Below are positions 53,825 to 61,591 of a stretch of DNA of 64,000 nt, piece after piece. The notes under the pieces are model-generated. The model saw only the letters and a list, made by a program, of their open reading frames with translations. It had not been told where the DNA came from and searched no databases. How positions within the stretch are numbered: position 1 is the stretch's first letter; each line of letters begins with the position of its first letter. Origin of the DNA: Herbiconiux ginsengi (GTDB lineage: Bacteria > Actinomycetota > Actinomycetes > Actinomycetales > Microbacteriaceae). The stretch spans positions 1 through 64,000 of the forward strand of contig NZ_FNPZ01000004.1 in assembly GCF_900107435.1 (NCBI RefSeq), given 5' to 3'. Position numbers and translations under genes: made by a program.

Positions 53825-55368
53825 CGGCAGGGAGTGATCGATCGAACGGGGATCTCGAGCGCCTCTTCCAGGCTGTGGAAGAACGCCAGTGGGACACCGT
53901 GACCGAGGGATTGAGGTCGATGTGGGGCGAGCTCTACGACAACCGTCCCGCCGAGCTCCTCGCGCTCTTCTCGGCCATGCCCGAGGAGGAGTTCGACAAG
54001 GCGCCCCGGCTGCGGATCGCTCAAGAGCATCTCAGGAACAAAGTGGAGGGCAAGCCGTTCTCCCGTGCATACCGAGACATCCTGGGCAGCGATGAGGCGG
54101 CGGATCCGATTGACAGGCTCGCCGCCCTGACCGGTCAACTGGCAGTCGCCCGGGCCAATGGAAGACACTTTGAGAGCGTGAGGATCGCTGAGACGGCCCG
54201 CGAATACCTCCGATCCCTGCCGATCGACGCGATCCCCAAACTGAGCAACGCCTTGCCCGAATTCCACTTCCACTGGGGCGTCACCTTCGAGCAGGCCGGC
54301 CGCACCGAGGAAGCCGTCGACGAGTACATCGAGAGCTTCGATTGGGCCACCTCCATCGGCTCTCGAATGACGATGACCTCGGCCGCGGGCGCGCTCGCCT
54401 ACCTTCGCGCGCTCGCCGGCCAAGACCGCGAGGCCGCTGCGTGGCTCGAGAAGATCCCGGCGCCGCCGAGCGAGGGCTGGTGGTCCGCATTCGCGACCAC
54501 GAAGGCTTTGCTGGCCGACGCCCTGATCAAGGTCGACCGTCTCGACCGGGCCGGAGCTCGAGCGGTGCTCGACACGATCGACATCGCGCAGTCCGTCGAC
54601 GATGTCGGGGAGTACTACTTCGTCTCGGCCCTCGTGACGTCGTCATCGAGCGACGCTCAGCAGCTGCTTGCCGGCATGGACCAACTGCTCGGCGATCTGC
54701 CACGCGGCGAGATGCGGTCACCGGCCACCTCGGAATACCTGTCCGTGGCCCGATACCTTCTCTTGACCGAGCTCGGCCGGACCGCGGGCGCCCTCCGGAT
54801 GATGGAGTCGGAGCAGCTGACGGCCGATGCTCCCCTGATACGGCAGATCGCGGTGGGGCTGCATGTCAGGCGTCTGATCGCGGTGGGCAACCATGCTGCT
54901 GGGCGACGGCTCTCGGATCCGCTCAAGCATGTGGCGAATTCACGACCTCGGGTTCTTGTGCGCGCTCTGCTCGTGTCGGCCGAGACAGACAAGCTCGGGC
55001 GGTACCCGGAGTTGCTCGAGCGCGCTGTCGAGCTGGCTCATTACAATCGGCACTATTCTGCGTTCCGAATGGTTCTCCCGCAGACCAGGCTCGACGCAGC
55101 TGCGCTGTTCCACGAGCTCGGTGATACGGAGGTCTCGATGCGGCTGAAGGCCGCATCCGAGCCGGTCGTCATGCCCGGGGCCGACAGTCTGACCCGCCGC
55201 GAGCGACGGGTGGTCGAACTCGCGCTGAGGGGCCTCTCGAATCCGCAGATAGCCGAGCACCTCGCTGTGAGTGTCAACACGGTGAAGACTCAGATGCGCA
55301 GCGCCTATGGCAAGTTGAGGGTATCGTCGCGCGAGCAGTTGATGCAGCAGCTCCAGTTCGAGGAGTGA
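53821..55368 (+). CDS. Cassette regulator LuxR-3
   Basis: 515 residues, paralogue of LuxR-1 and LuxR-2: helical TPR-like region with ALPEFHFHWG at about 150, and HTH at 457-515 (NPQIAEHLAVSVNTVKTQM). No receiver or P-loop. ATG overlaps the MauE stop by four bases with GGGGAG before it, so it is translated with the operon; this ties the regulator to the redox protein and the propeller protein. Followed 76 bp later by a histidine kinase gene. Confidence 0.82.
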   Translation: MTAGSDRSNGDLERLFQAVEERQWDTVTEGLRSMWGELYDNRPAELLALFSAMPEEEFDKAPRLRIAQEHLRNKVEGKPFSRAYRDILGSDEAADPIDRLAALTGQLAVARANGRHFESVRIAETAREYLRSLPIDAIPKLSNALPEFHFHWGVTFEQAGRTEEAVDEYIESFDWATSIGSRMTMTSAAGALAYLRALAGQDREAAAWLEKIPAPPSEGWWSAFATTKALLADALIKVDRLDRAGARAVLDTIDIAQSVDDVGEYYFVSALVTSSSSDAQQLLAGMDQLLGDLPRGEMRSPATSEYLSVARYLLLTELGRTAGALRMMESEQLTADAPLIRQIAVGLHVRRLIAVGNHAAGRRLSDPLKHVANSRPRVLVRALLVSAETDKLGRYPELLERAVELAHYNRHYSAFRMVLPQTRLDAAALFHELGDTEVSMRLKAASEPVVMPGADSLTRRERRVVELALRGLSNPQIAEHLAVSVNTVKTQMRSAYGKLRVSSREQLMQQLQFEE

Positions 55369-55444
55369 CCCCCGCCGCGCCGGCCTGACGACCGGCTGCC
55401 CGGTCGAAGGTCCGCACCCGTCGTGCGAGACTCGAGGGGGATCG

Positions 55445-56662
55445 TTGGGGGTGCCGATGACGCTGGGGATGCCGCGCGAGGCGAGCGGGCGGAGCGCCGT
55501 GCTCGCCCTTTCGAGCGCCTCGCTGGCGCTGGGCTCGAGCGCGCTCGTGATCGCTGCTGCCCTCGTCGTACTGCGCAACGTCAACTCGCCTTATGACGTG
55601 TGGCTCGCACTGCTCTTCCTGGTGCCGATCGGCGCCTTGATGGTTCTGCGGCACTTCCAGCACTCGCTGTTCGTGGCCATCGCCTACCTGCTCATCGCCG
55701 CGGTGTGCATCGGCTTCTACTCCTCCATCCTCCTCTCCAACGCTCCGGAGGCGATCGTCGAGTCGCCGTTCATCCTCGCCCTGCCGCAGATCGCCGTGGT
55801 CTACACGGTCGCGCCGCGTCTGCTCGGCGTCCAGTCGCTCGTGCTCATCTGCAGCGCCTACGTGGTCGGCCAGCTCGCCGTGACCGCCGCGGCGCTCGAG
55901 GCCGGTCGCTTCCCGACGTTCGACTTCATGACCGCAGCCTCCACCGCCGTCGTGATCGTCATCTGCGCCGCCGATCTGCTGCTGCGCCGTCGCACCCAAG
56001 GCGACCAGCGCGCGGTCGCCCGGGCCCGACGCGACGCCGACGCCATGCACTACCAGCAGGAGCTCGAGTCGCAGGTCGTCGCCCTCTTCCACGACACCGT
56101 GCTGAGCGAGTTGACCGTGCTCTCGCACCAGGTGCCCGGCCCGCTCGGGGAGTCGCAGCGGCAAGCGATCCAGCGCGATCTGGCCTTGATCGCCGAGGGC
56201 TCCTGGTGGCCCGATGAGACAGCAGTGCCGGGAGCGGCCCCCCGCGACGGCGGCTTGCCGGCCGAGCTGGCCGCTGTCGTGGCGGCGAGCCGCTCCGAGG
56301 GCCTCACGGTCGACGTCTCCGGCGACATCGCGTCGCTGCACCGCTTCACGCCCGCCTCCGCCTCCGCCCTCGCCCTGGCGCTGCGGCAGGTGCTCGTGAA
56401 CGTGCGCCAGCATTCGGGCGTCGATCGAGCCGAACTCGTGGTCGACGGCGAGGCGGACGCGGTGGTCGTGCTGATCGCCGACGCCGGCCGAGGCTTCGAC
56501 CCGGCCGCCGTGCCGCGAGACCGCTTCGGGGTCTCGCAGTCGATCGTGGGCCGCATCCGCGACGCCGGCGGGCAGACGCAGCTCTGGACGTCGCCCGGTA
56601 ACGGAACCGCCTTCATGTTCACCCTGCCGGTGGCACCCGAACACGCCTGGGAACCCCGATGA
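55445..56662 (+). CDS. Sensor histidine kinase, NarX/DesK-like
   Basis: 405 residues. Six helices at about 20-185, a short coiled region, an H-box VALFHDTVLSELTVLSH with the likely phosphate-accepting histidine at about 217, and a HATPase domain at about 290-395 (LRQVLVNVRQHSGVDRA is the N-box; DAGRGFDPA the G1 box). No response regulator follows; the next gene is a degenerate kinase-like membrane protein, and the nearest DNA-binding protein is LuxR-3, which has no receiver domain. Start uncertain: TTG at 55445 with AGGGGG, or GTG at 55451, or ATG at 55457. Confidence 0.8.
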   Translation: MGVPMTLGMPREASGRSAVLALSSASLALGSSALVIAAALVVLRNVNSPYDVWLALLFLVPIGALMVLRHFQHSLFVAIAYLLIAAVCIGFYSSILLSNAPEAIVESPFILALPQIAVVYTVAPRLLGVQSLVLICSAYVVGQLAVTAAALEAGRFPTFDFMTAASTAVVIVICAADLLLRRRTQGDQRAVARARRDADAMHYQQELESQVVALFHDTVLSELTVLSHQVPGPLGESQRQAIQRDLALIAEGSWWPDETAVPGAAPRDGGLPAELAAVVAASRSEGLTVDVSGDIASLHRFTPASASALALALRQVLVNVRQHSGVDRAELVVDGEADAVVVLIADAGRGFDPAAVPRDRFGVSQSIVGRIRDAGGQTQLWTSPGNGTAFMFTLPVAPEHAWEPR

Positions 56663-57861
56663 TCGGCTTCTTGGCCTGGCGGGGCATTCCGCAGAGGCTC
56701 GATCCGATCGTCGCCCGCTCGATCTACCCCCTCATCGGCGTGGCCGCCATCGGGTCGATGATCTACGCGATCGTGCGCACCCTCACGGCCGGCGCCGAGG
56801 TGAGAGATCCGTTCTTCGCGGGCGTCGCCATCGCATTCGTCGTCGTCGCCGCCGTGCTGGTGATGCTGGTCACCGATCCGGTGCGCTCCCCGGCGCGTTT
56901 CGGGGGATTGGCCGGCGCGGTGGCTGCAGCGGTACTCGCGAGTGTCGCCTCGAGCGTCAGCACCTGGGGCACCTCGAACGTGATCTGGGACAACTGGGGC
57001 CCGCTGGTGGTGGGCATCGTCATCCTGACGTTCTCCGAGTTCCGGCCGGGCCGGGATCTCGCCCTGGTCACCGCCGTGAGTGCGGTGATCGTCGGCAGCA
57101 CCGCCGCGCTCGAGACCTCCGCCATGCCCGATCTCGCCTCTCCGGTCACCTCGGCGGTGATCGCAGCGACGCCCGTTGTTCTGTTCGGCGTGGGGGCGTC
57201 GGTGTTCTCCTACCGGTTGAGTCTGCTGCTCTCCCGCTCCGCCGAATCCGCACTGCGCGAGCAGAGCGGGCTCAGCCGACGGGTGCGCATCCGTTTGCGG
57301 GAACTGCTCCGCGAATCCGGTCGTGAAGCGCTCTCGGTCGACGTGGTGCCGTTCCTCGAGGGCGTGCTCGAACGCGGCGAGGTGACCGAGGCGGATGCCG
57401 CCCGCGCGCGCCGCATCTCCGCGGTGCTGCGTTCGGTGATCATCACCGACATGGCGCTGCCCTGGCTGCAGCGACTGGCGCGCGCGCATCCGGACGCCCT
57501 GCAGGCCGACGACCCGGGCGACCTCGCGGAGCGCCTCACCATGGAGCAGAAAGTGGCTCTGCGGGCCGTCGTCACGACACTCGTCGCGGTGCGCACGCGA
57601 TCGGCCTCACCCGTGGTGGTGCGATTGCGCGAGGTGGGCCGGCATCGCAGCATCCTGCTGCTCGCGCCCTACGACGGCGGTGAGACCGGCGTGCGTGTGC
57701 GGTTCGGCTCATCCATCGCCGTGATGAACGCCGTGTTCGGGCGCTCCACCGTCAGCGTCGTGGAGGGGGAGCTGCGGATGCTGTTCGCCTTCGAACCGAA
57801 GACCGTTCCGGCACCGGCGTCGGGGCCGGCGTCGGGGCCTCAGTCGTCGATGCCGTCGTAG
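56659..57861 (+). CDS. Membrane protein, degenerate kinase-like partner
   Basis: 400 residues. About six helices (residues 20-190), then a helical linker and a C-terminal domain with a weak HATPase-like pattern but no H-box histidine, N-box or glycine-rich G1 box. The start overlaps the kinase gene by four bases (ATGA), so the two are translated together and probably form a complex. An enzymatically dead half of a two-kinase sensor is my reading. It overlaps the convergent TetR gene by 22 bases. Confidence 0.65.
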   Translation: MIGFLAWRGIPQRLDPIVARSIYPLIGVAAIGSMIYAIVRTLTAGAEVRDPFFAGVAIAFVVVAAVLVMLVTDPVRSPARFGGLAGAVAAAVLASVASSVSTWGTSNVIWDNWGPLVVGIVILTFSEFRPGRDLALVTAVSAVIVGSTAALETSAMPDLASPVTSAVIAATPVVLFGVGASVFSYRLSLLLSRSAESALREQSGLSRRVRIRLRELLRESGREALSVDVVPFLEGVLERGEVTEADAARARRISAVLRSVIITDMALPWLQRLARAHPDALQADDPGDLAERLTMEQKVALRAVVTTLVAVRTRSASPVVVRLREVGRHRSILLLAPYDGGETGVRVRFGSSIAVMNAVFGRSTVSVVEGELRMLFAFEPKTVPAPASGPASGPQSSMPS

Positions 57862-58712
57862 TCGCGGCTGCGCGGCTGCACCACAGGCATCTCGTCGATG
57901 CCGGAGCTGAGCCGGGCGATGGCGGCCTCCGCGTCGTAGGCCGGGTCGGGCACGATGAACGCCATGATGATGGCGTGATATGAGATCGCGGCGAGCGACA
58001 CCTCGGCCGGCCGGCCCTCGTTGTCGACGTTGTAGCGGCCCTCCACCAGGTCGGGGATGGTGGTGCGGGCGATGCCGAGACCCTCGATGATGGCGGCCGC
58101 GGCCACCACCAGGGGGCGGTAGTCGTCGTTGAGGTCGGGGCGGAGGCGGTAGCCCACCGCGGGAACGATGTTGCGGTAGAACACCTCCATCTGATCGAGG
58201 AAGGCGAGCTCGCTGTTGCGAAGAGCCTCGATGATGCGCTCGCGCACGCGCGCATCGGGGTAGGAGAGAGCGGTGGAGGACAGAGCCACGTAGGTGCGCC
58301 ACTGGATGGAGGAGGTGACCGACTCGAAGTTCTGCTCGGCGGCCAGGCCCGTGACATCCACGAGGATGCGGCGGCGGCCCTCGGGGGTGCGCAGCTCGTC
58401 GGCGCGGAATCCGAGGTACTCCCAGGTGGCCACGAGCGACTCCTCGTCGGCCCGGCCGGGGGAGACCTGGTTGGCGACCTCGCTCAGGAGCTCCTCGAAG
58501 AAAGCCTCCTTGGACTCCCAGATACGGTAGACGGAGCTCCGCGGAACACCGGCTTCCTTGATCAGATCGTCCATCAACAGGTGCTCGAAACCGACCGTCA
58601 GACCGTTGGCCTGAACGAGTGCCATGGCGGTGTCGAGGAGCTTCGCGCGCACCTCGTCTTTGGGCACGCGAGTGCGGCCCGCTCCGGCCTTGGTCCAGCT
58701 GTTCTCAGACAT
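57840..58712 (-). CDS. TetR-family regulator
   Basis: 290 residues, long for the family. N-terminal HTH at about 25-70 (MDDLIKEAGVPRSSVYRIWESKEAFF, in parts) and a helical ligand domain of about 200 residues, with an acidic tail. ATG at 58712 with AGAGGGG upstream; a longer frame to 58832 would cover the operator. It diverges from the acyltransferase-ThiF operon, and a 19-bp palindrome lies between them, so it is probably the repressor of both. Confidence 0.87.
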   Translation of the reverse strand: MSENSWTKAGAGRTRVPKDEVRAKLLDTAMALVQANGLTVGFEHLLMDDLIKEAGVPRSSVYRIWESKEAFFEELLSEVANQVSPGRADEESLVATWEYLGFRADELRTPEGRRRILVDVTGLAAEQNFESVTSSIQWRTYVALSSTALSYPDARVRERIIEALRNSELAFLDQMEVFYRNIVPAVGYRLRPDLNDDYRPLVVAAAAIIEGLGIARTTIPDLVEGRYNVDNEGRPAEVSLAAISYHAIIMAFIVPDPAYDAEAAIARLSSGIDEMPVVQPRSRDYDGIDD

Positions 58713-58734
58713 ACGTGCCCCTCTCAGCACCATT

Positions 58735-58753
58735 TTGAGACATAATGTCCCAA
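58735..58753. promoter_or_regulatory. Probable TetR operator
   Basis: TTGAGACATAATGTCCCAA is a 19-bp palindrome with a single mismatched pair, 22 bases before the TetR start and touching the -35 element of the divergent promoter. Position and symmetry fit a TetR operator. Confidence 0.7.
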
Positions 58754-58754
58754 G

Positions 58755-58783
58755 TTGCAAACCCCTTGCCGCACTTCTATGCT
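58755..58783 (+). promoter_or_regulatory. Promoter of the acyltransferase-ThiF operon
   Basis: TTGCAA (58755-58760), 17-base spacer, TATGCT (58778-58783). Expected start about 58790, giving a leader of about 115 bases. The TetR operator abuts the -35 element. Confidence 0.6.
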
Positions 58784-58904
58784 CGGGACAACGGCAGCGT
58801 GCTTCGCGCGGACACGCCGGGCGGCCACCCACCCCCTGAAGACGGAGGATTCGAAGTGCTCCGGACGAAGACTGTCGCTCAGTCGATTTCGCGAAAGTTG
58901 AGCG

Positions 58905-59708
58905 GTGTCACGAATTGATCGCTCCGTAAGCAACGCGGCGGTCATTCCGGTCATCGCGGGTTCCCCCGCGTTCATCGTCGAGCCTGAGGCGCGACTGGCG
59001 ACAGGCATCATCGGCGTCAACGGTGTCGCCCTCCCCGGCTTCGAAGACGTCTATCGGCAGCATTTCGAGTTCCGTCGACGAGTCTACGTGGAGCAGACCG
59101 GGCAACTCGATCCGTCCGATCTCTCCGCCGACGGAACCGACCGCGACGCCGACGACGCCCGCTCCGTGACCTTCGCCGTTCTCGAGAACGCGCCCGAAGG
59201 CGTGCGGATCGTGGGTGTGGCCCGCACCATCATCAAGGGGGCCGACGGCGAGAACCGTCCTCTGCCGGTGGAGGAGTTCTGTCCCGAGCTCTTCGCCGAC
59301 CATCCGCTCGACCTCGGATGCGTCGAGGTCTCGCGCGTCATCGCCCGGCACGAGCGGGTCGCCATGCAGGAACTCATCCAGTGGCACCTGTTCGCCTTGA
59401 TGTCGGCCTACTTCTCGTCGCACGACGTCGGCCGCACCTTCGCCATCATCGAACCCTGGCTCGAGCGGCACCTCGCCGGGGTGCTCGCCATCTCGCGCAT
59501 CGGCGAACCCCGCTACATCGAGCACTACCTCGACTACAACCTGCCGGTCGAGTTCGACCTGGCCGGCTCGGCGGCTCGCATCACCGAGCGCAACGCCACC
59601 ATCCTCGGCACGCTCGAGGCGGCCGACGGCGCACTGGAGTACTTCGGCCGCGTCTCGCGAGCCCAGCGCGCGGCGGCCGTCGTCGACGCCGTGCCCGAAA
59701 GCGGATGA
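58905..59708 (+). CDS. LuxI-/GNAT-fold N-acyltransferase-like protein
   Basis: 267 residues. FEDVYRQHFEFRRRVYVEQTGQLD at about 44-66 (read in parts) and LPVEEFCPELF resemble the autoinducer-synthase and N-acyl-amino-acid-synthase fold, in which an acyl group is passed to an amino acid or its derivative. ELGC-like LDLGCVEVSRVIARHER matches the conserved E-x-S-R-x-x-V region of that fold. GTG start at 58905. Its stop overlaps the ThiF-like start (ATGA). A product that is a small acylated signal or lipid is possible; the substrate is unknown. Confidence 0.72.
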   Translation: MSRIDRSVSNAAVIPVIAGSPAFIVEPEARLATGIIGVNGVALPGFEDVYRQHFEFRRRVYVEQTGQLDPSDLSADGTDRDADDARSVTFAVLENAPEGVRIVGVARTIIKGADGENRPLPVEEFCPELFADHPLDLGCVEVSRVIARHERVAMQELIQWHLFALMSAYFSSHDVGRTFAIIEPWLERHLAGVLAISRIGEPRYIEHYLDYNLPVEFDLAGSAARITERNATILGTLEAADGALEYFGRVSRAQRAAAVVDAVPESG

Positions 59709-60652
59709 AGTCGATCGGCTCGCCCGAGTTCGCGCGCAACTACGGCTTCTGGAGCGAGGCGGAGCAGCAGGCACTCCTCTCCTCGCGGGTCGCGATCGCC
59801 GGAGTCGGAGGAGTCGGCTTCCAGGTGGGCACCAAGCTCGCCCGGATGGGTGTGGCGAGCTTCAGCATCGCCGACCCCGAGGACTTCGAGCCGCAGAACG
59901 CCAACCGCGTGCCCGGGGCGACCACGGCCACCTACGGCCGGTCGAAGGCGGAGGTCTTTCGCGAGCAGGTGCGGGAGATCAATCCGGCGGCCGTGGTGCA
60001 CGTCTACCGCGACGGGGTCACCACGGAGAACGTCGGGGAGTTCCTCGAGGGCGCCGCGCTGGTCTTCGACGAGTCGGAGACCACGCATCCGGAGATCGGC
60101 ACCACCATCGCGCGGCACGCACGGGCGCTCGGCATCCCCGACGTCCTCGTGGTGAACGTCGGCTTCGCCGCCCAGGTCACCTCCTTCCATCCGCAGAGCC
60201 GCTGGACCTTCGAGCGCTTCATGGGTCTGCCGGAGAACGCGTCGCTCGAGGAGATCGCCACCTCGAAGGTCGACTACTCCCGGTTCCTGCCCTACATCCC
60301 GGCCTACAGCGATCTGCGCGGCCTCGTGGCCATGACGACGGATGCGCCCGACGGCTCGAGCGTGTCGCTCCCGTCGATCGCGCCCGGCGTCGACCTCGCC
60401 AGCGCGATCGGCACCACGCAAGCCTTCCTGCACCTGACGGCCGGCGTCTCGAACCGGCGCCGGCGGCCGATCTGGGCGCCGCGGCTGGCCTATCTCGATG
60501 CGTACTCGTTCCGTGGCCGCATCCTGCGGGCAGGGCGCATGACGCACCTGCGGCACGTGGTCGTGGCCGCCGTGCGCGACAGGCTCGGCCGCAATCCGCA
60601 GGGCAGCTACACCCACGCCGACATCGCCCGCCGTGGGGCGGGCGACGCCTGA
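59705..60652 (+). CDS. ThiF/E1-like adenylyltransferase
   Basis: 315 residues with the Rossmann nucleotide motif GVGGVG (33-38) and DPEDFEPQNANR, the Asp and Asn/Arg region of E1/ThiF/MoeB enzymes that adenylate a C-terminal carboxylate. The protein has no cysteine at all, so neither the catalytic thiol nor the CxxC zinc site of classic E1 enzymes is present; adenylation without thioester transfer is expected. Translationally coupled to the acyltransferase, which suggests that the two make one product, for example an acyl-amino acid activated or ligated by ThiF. No ThiS-like protein is nearby. Confidence 0.82.
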   Translation: MKSIGSPEFARNYGFWSEAEQQALLSSRVAIAGVGGVGFQVGTKLARMGVASFSIADPEDFEPQNANRVPGATTATYGRSKAEVFREQVREINPAAVVHVYRDGVTTENVGEFLEGAALVFDESETTHPEIGTTIARHARALGIPDVLVVNVGFAAQVTSFHPQSRWTFERFMGLPENASLEEIATSKVDYSRFLPYIPAYSDLRGLVAMTTDAPDGSSVSLPSIAPGVDLASAIGTTQAFLHLTAGVSNRRRRPIWAPRLAYLDAYSFRGRILRAGRMTHLRHVVVAAVRDRLGRNPQGSYTHADIARRGAGDA

Positions 60653-60668
60653 CTCCCGTCTGGGCCGG

Positions 60669-60911
60669 TCAGCCCGCGAGACGGAGGAGCGGGCCGGTCG
60701 CGTCGGCCGGGGTGTAGCGCTCGATCGCGTCTTCGGGGGCGTCGAACGGCCCCGACCACGCGAATCGATCATGTCGATGGGTGAGTTTCATGTACCAGCC
60801 GTCTTTCAAGAGGTAGACGGTGGCGAGCGGCGCGCTGGTCTTCGGATCTTGACCCGCGAGGCCGAGAGTGGCGATGGTGCCTGTCTTTCGAAGGATCACA
60901 ATATCGTTCAC
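60669..60911 (-). CDS. Hypothetical 80-residue protein
   Basis: Small soluble protein, beta-rich first half (IVILRKTGTIATLGLAG) and YLLKDGWYMKLTHRHDRFAW, which has two histidines and three aromatics in a row. GTG start at 60911. It converges with the ThiF gene, 16 bp away, and no family is recognised. Confidence 0.6.
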   Translation of the reverse strand: MNDIVILRKTGTIATLGLAGQDPKTSAPLATVYLLKDGWYMKLTHRHDRFAWSGPFDAPEDAIERYTPADATGPLLRLAG

Positions 60912-61042
60912 GTCTTCGAGGCTATCCCGCTCAGGTTAGCGGCATGTTACGAGCAGAATACGAATGATGCGCCGGTTCTGCGACGCGGCGCGCGAACCGC
61001 GCGCCAACCTCGCGCAACCTCGTTCGCCGACGGCTCCGACGG

Positions 61043-61172
61043 TGTAATGTGAGGCCAACGGGGACGTCGAGCGCGGGCCTGGTTCATGGCCGTAAGGGTA
61101 ACGGCACCACATGGCAGGCCTGCTGACGTCTCCTTGCGGGATGAGAGTATCGGGTCCTCTCATCCCGCTAAA
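61043..61172 (+). ncRNA. Structured leader or small RNA upstream of the VOC gene
   Basis: A TGTAAT (61043-61048) may be the -10 element. From 61060 the sequence folds into an outer stem GGGGACGTC/GACGTCTCC (61060-61068 with 61125-61133; one G-T pair), an inner multi-part helix (GCCTG/CAGGC, ATG/CAT, CCGT/ACGG) and a separate perfect 12-bp hairpin (61136-61147 with 61157-61168). It lies 35 bases before the VOC start. No known riboswitch class recognised; strand assignment is by the promoter-like element only. Confidence 0.45.
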
Positions 61173-61204
61173 TCGTTCCGGGCCATCCGTGCTTGAATCG
61201 GTTC

Positions 61205-61591
61205 GTGAAACTGAACCGCGTGCACCACATCGCCGTCATCGCCACCGACTACGAGCGCTCGAAGGCCTTCTACCTCGATGTGCTCGGCTGCACGCTGCTG
61301 AGCGAGGTCTACCGCGCCGAACGCGACTCCTGGATGGGCGATCTGGCGCTGAACGGCGAGTACCTGATCGAACTGTTCTCCTTTCCCTCCCCGCCCCCGC
61401 GGCCGACGCATCCCGAGGCCACCGGGCTCCGCCATCTGGCTTTCGAGGTCGATTCGGTGGCGGATGCGCGTGAGGAGCTGCTCGGCAAGGGCGTGGCCTG
61501 CGAAGAGCTCCGCACCGACCCGCACACGGGCAATGCCATGATGTTCTTCGCCGACCCCGACGGGCTGCCGCTCGAGCTCTACGAGGCGTAG
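61205..61591 (+). CDS. VOC/glyoxalase-family protein
   Basis: 128 residues, one VOC pair of beta-alpha-beta-beta-beta modules. MKLNRVHHIAVI at the start carries the first metal-ligand histidine; RHLAFEVDS and ADPDGLPLELYE carry the further ligands (His and Glu), as in SMU1112c/GloA2-type proteins. GTG at 61205 is preferred because homologues start at this point; TTG at 61193 is possible. The stop overlaps the convergent methyltransferase gene. Substrate unknown. Confidence 0.82.
   Translation: MKLNRVHHIAVIATDYERSKAFYLDVLGCTLLSEVYRAERDSWMGDLALNGEYLIELFSFPSPPPRPTHPEATGLRHLAFEVDSVADAREELLGKGVACEELRTDPHTGNAMMFFADPDGLPLELYEA

Noticed and set aside
55274-57489. Two long frames (456 and 479 codons) opposite the kinase genes
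   Set aside because: His/Asp/Arg-rich translation without domains; the plus strand encodes the kinase with H-, N- and G-boxes.
58713-58832. Longer N-terminus of the TetR protein
   Set aside because: It would translate through the palindrome and the divergent promoter; AGAGGGG before the ATG at 58712 supports the shorter form.
58905-59708. Straight call as an acyl-homoserine-lactone synthase
   Set aside because: The fold is similar, but the classic LuxI residues cannot be aligned with certainty and the organism is Gram-positive, so only the broader acyltransferase call is made.
59534-60772. 412-codon frame opposite the ThiF-like gene
   Set aside because: The ThiF motifs are on the plus strand, and the frame also covers the small gene at 60669-60911 in another register.
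61060-61133. Signal recognition particle RNA
   Set aside because: The AAGGG in the apical loop recalls it, but the GGAA tetraloop and the conserved symmetric internal loop are absent.
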